From: Thermoplasmata archaeon
GTDB taxonomy: Archaea > Thermoplasmatota > E2 > UBA202 > JdFR-43
Assembly: GCA_021163175.1 (NCBI GenBank)
Contig: JAGGXG010000048.1
Location: 1 to 5,217, forward strand
Reading direction: 5' to 3'
Length of the DNA: 5,217 bases
The position numbers and the translations under genes are program-made. The first letter of the stretch is position 1; every line of letters begins with the position of its first letter. The notes under the pieces were generated by a model that did no database searches, was not told the DNA's origin, and saw nothing but the letters and a program-made list of their open reading frames with translations. Positions 1 through 4,021 of the stretch are shown here, piece by piece.

Positions 1-71
1 ACTTCTCCTTCTTTTGTGCATACTATGACCTGACAAAACTTCTTATGCACATCCATACCTGCATACAACAT
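1..71 (-). CDS. IS110-family transposase, N-terminal fragment (cut by the window edge)
   Basis: Reading leftward from the ATG at 71-69, an open frame of 23 codons reaches the window edge without a stop. It begins MLYAGMDVHKKFCQVIVCTK. The G-[IM]-D-V-H-K-K pattern very near the N-terminus is characteristic of the DEDD (RuvC-like) catalytic domain of IS110/IS1111 transposases, and Asp7 would be the first acidic residue of the DEDD set. Enzymes of this family are serine-assisted DEDD recombinases that move the element without large terminal inverted repeats, and at least some are guided by a bridge RNA. The start is supported by a strong Shine-Dalgarno sequence, GGAGGTG (85-79), with 9 bases between GGAGG and the ATG. 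Only the N-terminus is visible, so whether the gene is intact, and whether it belongs to the IS110 or IS1111 subgroup, cannot be decided here. The family call rests on about 20 residues but they fit very well. Confidence 0.85.
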   Translation of the reverse strand, partial: MLYAGMDVHKKFCQVIVCTKEGE

Positions 72-250
72 TTTCGCCCACCTCCTTTTATAATGCGGGG
101 GCGGGCTTTAACATATCATCAACCCCGTTTTTGAAGTAAACTATGATAACCTATCAATTATGTGGATTCAAAAATTAATTCATGCATATGCCCATAAAAT
201 GCTTTGCAGTTTTTACAGCAACAATTATTAACTGCATCATCCATTACTTC
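72..250 (-). other. Non-coding end of the IS110-family element; candidate bridge-RNA region
   Basis: These 179 bases separate the divergent transposase and permease genes and hold no convincing gene. In characterised IS110-subgroup elements, the stretch between the left end and the recombinase start is of similar size and encodes the bridge RNA on the transposase strand. The sequence shows several inverted repeats that could form stems: 76-85 with 97-106, TATCAT (114-119) with ATGATA (143-148), and TGCAGTT (205-211) with AACTGCA (230-236). The outer boundary of the element cannot be placed, because the right end and an empty target site are not available. Part of the interval must also carry the permease promoter. 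A bridge RNA here is a hypothesis from family knowledge and position, not something the sequence proves. Confidence 0.35.
76..106 (-). promoter_or_regulatory. GC-rich hairpin covering the transposase ribosome binding site
   Basis: Arms GCCCACCTCC (76-85) and GGGGGCGGGC (97-106) pair over ten positions with one mismatch and one G-U type wobble, around an 11-base loop (86-96). On the transposase strand the 3' arm contains the whole Shine-Dalgarno sequence GGAGGTG (85-79). A transcript that includes both arms would bury the ribosome binding site. Insertion sequences in other families use this arrangement to stop translation from read-through transcripts; for this element the role is inferred. 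Confidence 0.6.
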
Positions 251-982
251 ATGCTTTCCTACATCCTGTATTTTTTGCTCGCAATAGCAATTGGTTTTCT
301 TGCCGCATTATTTGGCTTGGGCGGCGGCTTCCTGATTGTGCCTGCCCTTACTTTTCTTGGTGTGCCCATTCATCATGCCGTTGGAACGTCTTCAGCCATC
401 ATAATTTTTTCTTCAATATCTGCAGTTGTTGAATACAGGAAGCATGGCTCAATCCATTATAGGGCTGGATTGCTAATTGCTTTGCCATCTATATTTGGAG
501 CTTATATTGGGGCATGGACAACCATGGCCATAGATGAAAGCTTATTAAAACTCATCTTTGGCATTGTTTTGATAATTGTTGCAATGAGGATGATAAGGCA
601 TGATGTTTTGATAGAAAAAAAGCTTAAAGCATGGCTTATTCCCTTTGGAGGATTTTTTTCAGGCTTAACTTCTGGCTTGCTCGGTGTTGGAGGAGGAATA
701 ATAAATGTTCCTTTTCTTACCTATATTGGCTTGTCCATTCATGCTGCCATTGCAACTTCAAGCTTCGCCATAATATTCACCTCCATAGCTTCCACAGCAA
801 AACATTACATGCTAGGAAATATTGAAGCAATATGGATCGCGATATTCTCGCCAGGCATAATAATGGGCGCCCAGCTTGGAGCAAAATTTGCTAAATTAAC
901 GAAAGCGAGGCAACTCAAGCTTGCCTTTGCTCTATTTCTGATTTTGATTGCATTTTCAATGATTTTAAAGGCTTTGATTTAA
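251..982 (+). CDS. TauE/SafE-family membrane permease (probable anion exporter)
   Basis: The 243-residue product is strongly hydrophobic and consists of two related halves, each opening with a glycine-rich membrane motif: FGLGGGFLIVP at residues 21-31 and LGVGGGIINVP at 144-154. Each is followed by a similar H-[AH]-A-[VI]-[GA]-T-S-S stretch (about 41-48 and 164-171). This duplicated pattern and the length fit the TauE/SafE (formerly DUF81) family, membrane proteins of about eight helices that move sulfite, sulfoacetate or other sulfur-containing or organic anions. The substrate here is unknown. An in-frame ATG at 182 would add 23 residues, but family members normally begin just before the first helix, so the ATG at 251 is preferred. 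No Shine-Dalgarno sequence precedes it. AATTATTA (223-230) is a weak TATA candidate suitable for a leaderless transcript. The gene converges on mobB and overlaps it by four bases. The neighbouring IS110 end may have altered its upstream control region. Confidence 0.88.
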   Translation: MLSYILYFLLAIAIGFLAALFGLGGGFLIVPALTFLGVPIHHAVGTSSAIIIFSSISAVVEYRKHGSIHYRAGLLIALPSIFGAYIGAWTTMAIDESLLKLIFGIVLIIVAMRMIRHDVLIEKKLKAWLIPFGGFFSGLTSGLLGVGGGIINVPFLTYIGLSIHAAIATSSFAIIFTSIASTAKHYMLGNIEAIWIAIFSPGIIMGAQLGAKFAKLTKARQLKLAFALFLILIAFSMILKALI

Positions 983-1476
983 TCATTTATTATTATGTCT
1001 ATCTCTTTTCCTTCTCCATCTTTAAGGGTTGACAGCATTGCTTTAATGGTTTTGTAAAAAAGCTCAGCTATGAAATCATTTAATGGCAATTTTTTTCCAT
1101 CAACAAATATTTCAATCTTTTTTCTTTTCAATGAAATCATTTTCAACACTTCTTCAACGCTTTCATCTGGCCTTATTATAACATCACCTTTTACCTTTTC
1201 ATATCCCTCTATTATAATCAAGTCAGGATGCATCTTCTTTGCCATGATAATTGCTTCTTCCATGCTCATTGAAGAATAACATGCTGTTTCGCCTCCAACA
1301 ATTATTGCTGCTTTTGCTCCAGCTTTGCGATAACGCCATGTATCTTTGCCTTCTTCATCGAATTTATCATGACTGCTGCTTTTTATAACAATAACTTTCC
1401 TATCTATGGCGGCAAGCAATTTTTCTATAAGGCTCGTCTTTCCAGAATTTTTCTCTCCCTTTATTCCAAGAATCAT
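979..1476 (-). CDS. mobB: Molybdopterin-guanine dinucleotide biosynthesis protein B, archaeal type
   Basis: MobB is a cytoplasmic GTP-binding P-loop protein that assists attachment of GMP to molybdopterin (or tungstopterin) for MGD-type oxidoreductases. The 165-residue product has a Walker A motif GEKNSGKTS (residues 7-15), the MobB-typical segment IKSSSH..FD.EGKDTWRYRKAGA (31-54), and a Walker B-like strand with DLIIIEGYE (85-93). Residues about 119-165 (VDGKKLPLNDFIAEL and following) form an extra module not present in bacterial MobB; I recall similar tails on archaeal MobB proteins. The start ATG (1476-1474) leaves 32 bp to the divergent glycosylase gene. No Shine-Dalgarno sequence is visible, and AATATA on the minus strand (1502-1497) is placed 21-26 bases upstream, which suits a leaderless transcript. 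The stop codon shares the TTAA at 979-982 with the permease. The gene implies that the host makes pterin-dinucleotide enzymes, none of which is encoded in this window. Confidence 0.88.
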   Translation of the reverse strand: MILGIKGEKNSGKTSLIEKLLAAIDRKVIVIKSSSHDKFDEEGKDTWRYRKAGAKAAIIVGGETACYSSMSMEEAIIMAKKMHPDLIIIEGYEKVKGDVIIRPDESVEEVLKMISLKRKKIEIFVDGKKLPLNDFIAELFYKTIKAMLSTLKDGEGKEIDIIIND

Positions 1477-1508
1477 AAAAAAGAAAATATGCTGCCTATA
1501 TTACTATT
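1477..1508. promoter_or_regulatory. Very short divergent promoter region, mobB / glycosylase
   Basis: Only 32 bases separate the two start codons. TATATT at 1497-1502 reads AATATA on the minus strand, 21-26 bases before the mobB ATG. An A-rich stretch ending GAAAATAT (1483-1490) lies 19-26 bases before the glycosylase ATG. Neither gene has a Shine-Dalgarno sequence. The geometry fits two leaderless transcripts whose core promoters interleave, but the boxes are weak matches. Confidence 0.45.
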
Positions 1509-2240
1509 ATGAAAATGGATTCATTGAATGATGAAATAAGAAAATGCAGAAATTGTGAATTATGGAGGACAGCCCTACATAAAGTTTTTGGAGAAGGAGA
1601 TTTAAATGCTCGTGTGATGATAGTTGCTCAGGCTCCAGGGAAAATCGAAAACGAGAAAGGGAAGATGTTTCTGGGTCCATCTGGTAGGATTTTGGATGAG
1701 TTATTTGAAAAGGCTGGAGTGAGGAGGGAGCAGTTTTACATGACAAATCTGATAAAATGCATGCTACCCAAATACAGAAAACCTAAGAAAAAAGAGATAG
1801 AGGCATGCGGTAGATTTCTGGATAGAGAGATAGAAATAATAAATCCAGAAATAATTGTTCCACTCGGCTATTATGCCACAAAATACATCATGAATAAATA
1901 TGGAATGGAACTACCAGAAGAATTTTATGGAAAATTGTTTTTGGGTGAGAAAAAAATATATCCAGTTCATCATCCAGCTTCATTGCTTTATCATGAGGAG
2001 CTGAGAGAGAAAATGATTCTGGAATATAAAAAGCTAAAGGTTTTTATGCATGAATGCAAATGGTTTTCTGTTTGTCCCATGCATTATTTTTATGATAAAG
2101 GAAAATTGGACAGGAAATGGATTGAATTGTATTGTAAGGGAGATTGGGAAAGCTGCACCCGTTACCAAATGGAAGAGAATGGAATCTCTCATCCTGATAA
2201 CATGCTGCCAGATGGAAGCATAGATGAAAGTTTGTATTAA
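1509..2240 (+). CDS. Family 4-like (Fe-S) uracil-DNA glycosylase with Cys-rich C-terminal extension
   Basis: The 243-residue product matches the uracil-DNA glycosylase superfamily, which cuts uracil from DNA to start base-excision repair. The Fe-S ligand pattern of family 4 is complete: C13-x2-C16 and C84-x15-C100, the same spacing as in the Archaeoglobus enzyme as I recall it. Motif 1 is AQAPG (40-44) followed by E47-N48 and F54-LGPSG; TN (79-80) lies before the third Cys, and motif 2 is HHPASLL (154-160). Two acidic positions of the usual motif (GEAPG..ED) are amides here, Q41 and N48, so activity or substrate may differ from classic UDG. Residues about 183-243 form an added module with C183, C189, C209 and C216, reading CPM..FYDKG.LD..WIELYCKGDWESC.RY and ending near MLPDG; four Cys suggest a second metal site (inferred). 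An alternative start lies two codons in, at 1515. The stop overlaps that of trmO. Confidence 0.85.
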   Translation: MKMDSLNDEIRKCRNCELWRTALHKVFGEGDLNARVMIVAQAPGKIENEKGKMFLGPSGRILDELFEKAGVRREQFYMTNLIKCMLPKYRKPKKKEIEACGRFLDREIEIINPEIIVPLGYYATKYIMNKYGMELPEEFYGKLFLGEKKIYPVHHPASLLYHEELREKMILEYKKLKVFMHECKWFSVCPMHYFYDKGKLDRKWIELYCKGDWESCTRYQMEENGISHPDNMLPDGSIDESLY

Positions 2241-2728
2241 ACAAATCTTCCATCATCTCTCGTTTCTTTCAATCTATGGATTCTTTCCTCAAGCCATCCT
2301 ATTTTCACATCCATGTAATCATCAAAGAATGGCACATAAGGCTTTATATCCAGCAATGGCGTTGAGTCTATGATGTCCACATTTTCAACATGCAAAATAT
2401 TGCCATCCCTTTTAAGCAACTTTACAGTTGAAATGCCGATTGGATTGGGGCGAGATGGTGCTCTTGTCGCAAAAACTCCTTTTGGCTCATCGCCCATATA
2501 TGGAATGACCCTAAGCTTTCCCTCCTTGATCAGATGAAAATGATATATTAAAACGAGATGGGAAAATTCTTCTATGCCATCCAATCCATCTTCATATTCT
2601 TTGAATACCTCAACTCTTCCTTTTATTCCCCTCGCCTCTTTTGGTTGTATTGGTGTGCCAATCGGCTCCTTAAAAGGAGAATGAATGATTCCTACTTGCC
2701 TGTATTTTATAATCCCATTTTTTTCCAT
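2237..2728 (-). CDS. trmO: tRNA-Thr (N6-threonylcarbamoyladenosine37-N6)-methyltransferase, TrmO/TsaA family
   Basis: TrmO proteins use S-adenosylmethionine to methylate t6A at position 37 of threonine tRNA, giving m6t6A and tuning decoding. The 163-residue product carries the family hallmarks: VGIIHSPF near the start (12-19), a central EEFSHLVLIYHFH (53-65), the signature GVFATRAPSRPNPIGIS (84-100), and DSTPLLDIKPYVPFFD (121-136). It ends soon after this domain, so it is the short form without the extra C-terminal domain of bacterial TrmO. In the signature DGTPLLDIKPY-type motif, Ser122 stands where Gly is common. The ATG at 2728-2726 is the only sensible start and lies 22 bases inside the end of the enolase gene, pointing to co-transcription and possibly translational coupling. 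The family assignment is firm; the tRNA substrate in this organism is inferred. Confidence 0.92.
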   Translation of the reverse strand: MEKNGIIKYRQVGIIHSPFKEPIGTPIQPKEARGIKGRVEVFKEYEDGLDGIEEFSHLVLIYHFHLIKEGKLRVIPYMGDEPKGVFATRAPSRPNPIGISTVKLLKRDGNILHVENVDIIDSTPLLDIKPYVPFFDDYMDVKIGWLEERIHRLKETRDDGRFV

Positions 2729-3969
2729 CTTATCCCTGCATATTCTTTTTTCTCCAGCTCTTCTTCAATTTTCATCAGCCTGTTGTATTTTGCCACTCTC
2801 TCCCCTCGAGCTGGAGCTCCAGCTTTTATCTGTCCTGCTTCTATCGCAACTGCCAAATCTGCTATAAAATCATCGCATGTTTCGCCAGACCGATGAGAAA
2901 CCATTATCGCATATCCATTTTCCTTGCAAATTTTCGCAACTTCTATAGCTTCCGTTACAGTTCCGATTTGATTTGGCTTTAATAGCAGAGCATTGCATGC
3001 TTCCATTTTTATTCCTTTTTTCAACCTTTTTGGATTTGTAACAAAAATATCGTCTCCAACAATCTGGACTTTGTTTCCAATTTTTTTTGTAAGCTCTGCA
3101 AAGCGATGCCAGTCCTCTTCATGAAATGCATCCTCGATAGAGAGTATTGGAAATGTGGATGCAAGCTCGATATAAAAATCAAGCAGCCCATCCTTCATTT
3201 TCTTGCCATCTATTTCATAAAATTCGCCGTCAAAAAAACTTGATGCAGCAGCATCGATGGCAAGCTTGATTTCATTTTCATATCCATTTTCTTCTATTGC
3301 CTTCATAATCAATTCCAAAGCTTCATAACTGCTTTTTAGAGGAGGAGCAAATCCACCTTCATCACCAACATTTATTGCATTTTTCCCATGCTTTTCCTTT
3401 ATTATTTCCTTAAGGCTATAGTATGTCTCGCATGCCATTATCATAGCTTCTTTAAAGCTCCTCGCTTTTATCGGCACTATCATATGCTCCTGTATAGCAA
3501 GGCTATTTCCAGCGTGCATCCCACCATTTATAACATTGAGAAAAGGAACTGGCAAAAGCTTTGCACCCTCGTTAATATACTCATACAATTCCTTTTTCTC
3601 GGCGAGGGCGGCGCATCTTACGGCGGCCATGGAAACGGCAATGCATGCGTTGCCGCCGAGCAGGCTTTTATTTTTTGTTCCATCTATGGCGATGAGCTTT
3701 CTGTCTATTTCTTCCTGCTCCCTCACATCCATTCCTTTTAAAGCTGGAGCAATTATTTTGTTGACATTCTCTATCGCCATTTCAACGCTTTTCCCATGGA
3801 AAGCTTTCCCTCCCCTTATTTCTACAGCCTCATTTTTCCCCTTCGATGCCCCCGAAGGAGCGCTTGCAATGGCAATGCTTTTTCCACAACGCATTTCAAC
3901 CTCGATGGTGGGATTTCCTCTTGAGTCAAGAATTTCCCTTGCTTTTACCTCTTTTATTGCAAAGTCCAT
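2707..3969 (-). CDS. eno: Enolase (phosphopyruvate hydratase)
   Basis: Enolase interconverts 2-phosphoglycerate and phosphoenolpyruvate in glycolysis and gluconeogenesis; it is cytoplasmic and Mg-dependent. The 420-residue product has all the main active-site residues: H152 and E161 (GGMHAGN..AIQEH), E204 (VGDEGGF), metal ligands D239, E279 (SIEDA) and D306 (VGDDIFVTN), K331 (LLKPNQIGT), H359 (SHRSGET) and K382 (GQIKAGAP). Mobile loop 1 reads SGASKGKNE (39-47), with Lys where Thr is nearly universal. SIEDA replaces the common SIEDP. The frame stays open to an ATG at 4005, but the ATG at 3969 is chosen. It begins MDFAIKEVKAREILDSRGNP, the normal enolase N-terminus, and a TATA box (4002-3995) lies between the two, so the upstream ATG falls inside or before the promoter. 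No Shine-Dalgarno sequence is present, so the message is probably leaderless. trmO follows with a 22-base overlap. Confidence 0.96.
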   Translation of the reverse strand: MDFAIKEVKAREILDSRGNPTIEVEMRCGKSIAIASAPSGASKGKNEAVEIRGGKAFHGKSVEMAIENVNKIIAPALKGMDVREQEEIDRKLIAIDGTKNKSLLGGNACIAVSMAAVRCAALAEKKELYEYINEGAKLLPVPFLNVINGGMHAGNSLAIQEHMIVPIKARSFKEAMIMACETYYSLKEIIKEKHGKNAINVGDEGGFAPPLKSSYEALELIMKAIEENGYENEIKLAIDAAASSFFDGEFYEIDGKKMKDGLLDFYIELASTFPILSIEDAFHEEDWHRFAELTKKIGNKVQIVGDDIFVTNPKRLKKGIKMEACNALLLKPNQIGTVTEAIEVAKICKENGYAIMVSHRSGETCDDFIADLAVAIEAGQIKAGAPARGERVAKYNRLMKIEEELEKKEYAGIRWKKMGL

Positions 3970-3988
3970 ATTGATATAGTCCAAATCC

Positions 3989-4002
3989 TTTAAATTTTTA
4001 TA
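3989..4002. promoter_or_regulatory. Shared bidirectional core promoter, enolase / PaaK-type ligase
   Basis: The all-AT tract TTTAAATTTTTATA sits between divergent start codons at 3969 (minus) and 4022 (plus). On the minus strand it gives TATAAAAATTTAAA, with TATAAAAA centred about 29 bases before the enolase ATG. On the plus strand its centre is about 26 bases before the ligase ATG. This is the usual archaeal TATA-to-start distance for leaderless or nearly leaderless transcripts in both directions. It is the only good TATA-like element in the 52-base gap. Confidence 0.65.
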
Positions 4003-4021
4003 CATTGCAGGAATTCAAAAC

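Noticed and set aside
182..250. N-terminal extension of the permease from the ATG at 182.
   Set aside because: It adds 23 residues before the usual first helix, has no Shine-Dalgarno sequence, and would run deep into the probable IS110 end region. The ATG at 251 gives a normal family N-terminus.
983..1030. Possible T-rich transcription terminator after the permease gene.
   Set aside because: The Ts are broken into short runs and lie in mobB coding sequence. There is no run or stem convincing enough to call.
1070..1142. Direct repeat ATGAAATCATTT at 1070-1081 and 1131-1142 inside mobB.
   Set aside because: A 12-base repeat in AT-rich coding DNA is expected by chance about once in a window this size. 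It lies in codons for unrelated peptide segments.
2809..2824. Perfect 16-base palindrome AGCTGGAGCTCCAGCT in the enolase gene.
   Set aside because: It encodes the conserved Ala-Gly-Ala-Pro-Ala stretch with GCT/GGA/CCA codons. Low-complexity codons explain it, and it has no loop.
3636..3655. Near-palindrome in a GC-rich patch of the enolase gene.
   Set aside because: It falls in the codons for the conserved GGNACIAVS segment (Gly/Ala-rich, hence GC-rich). One central pair is mismatched, and no regulatory context is apparent.
3388..3979. Long open frames on the plus strand opposite the enolase gene.
   Set aside because: They have no recognisable domain or start signals and are fully covered by a firmly identified gene on the other strand.
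3970..4005. Enolase start at the ATG at 4005.
   Set aside because: It adds 12 residues not seen in enolases and sits at the edge of the TATA box used to transcribe the gene. The start at 3969 is better.
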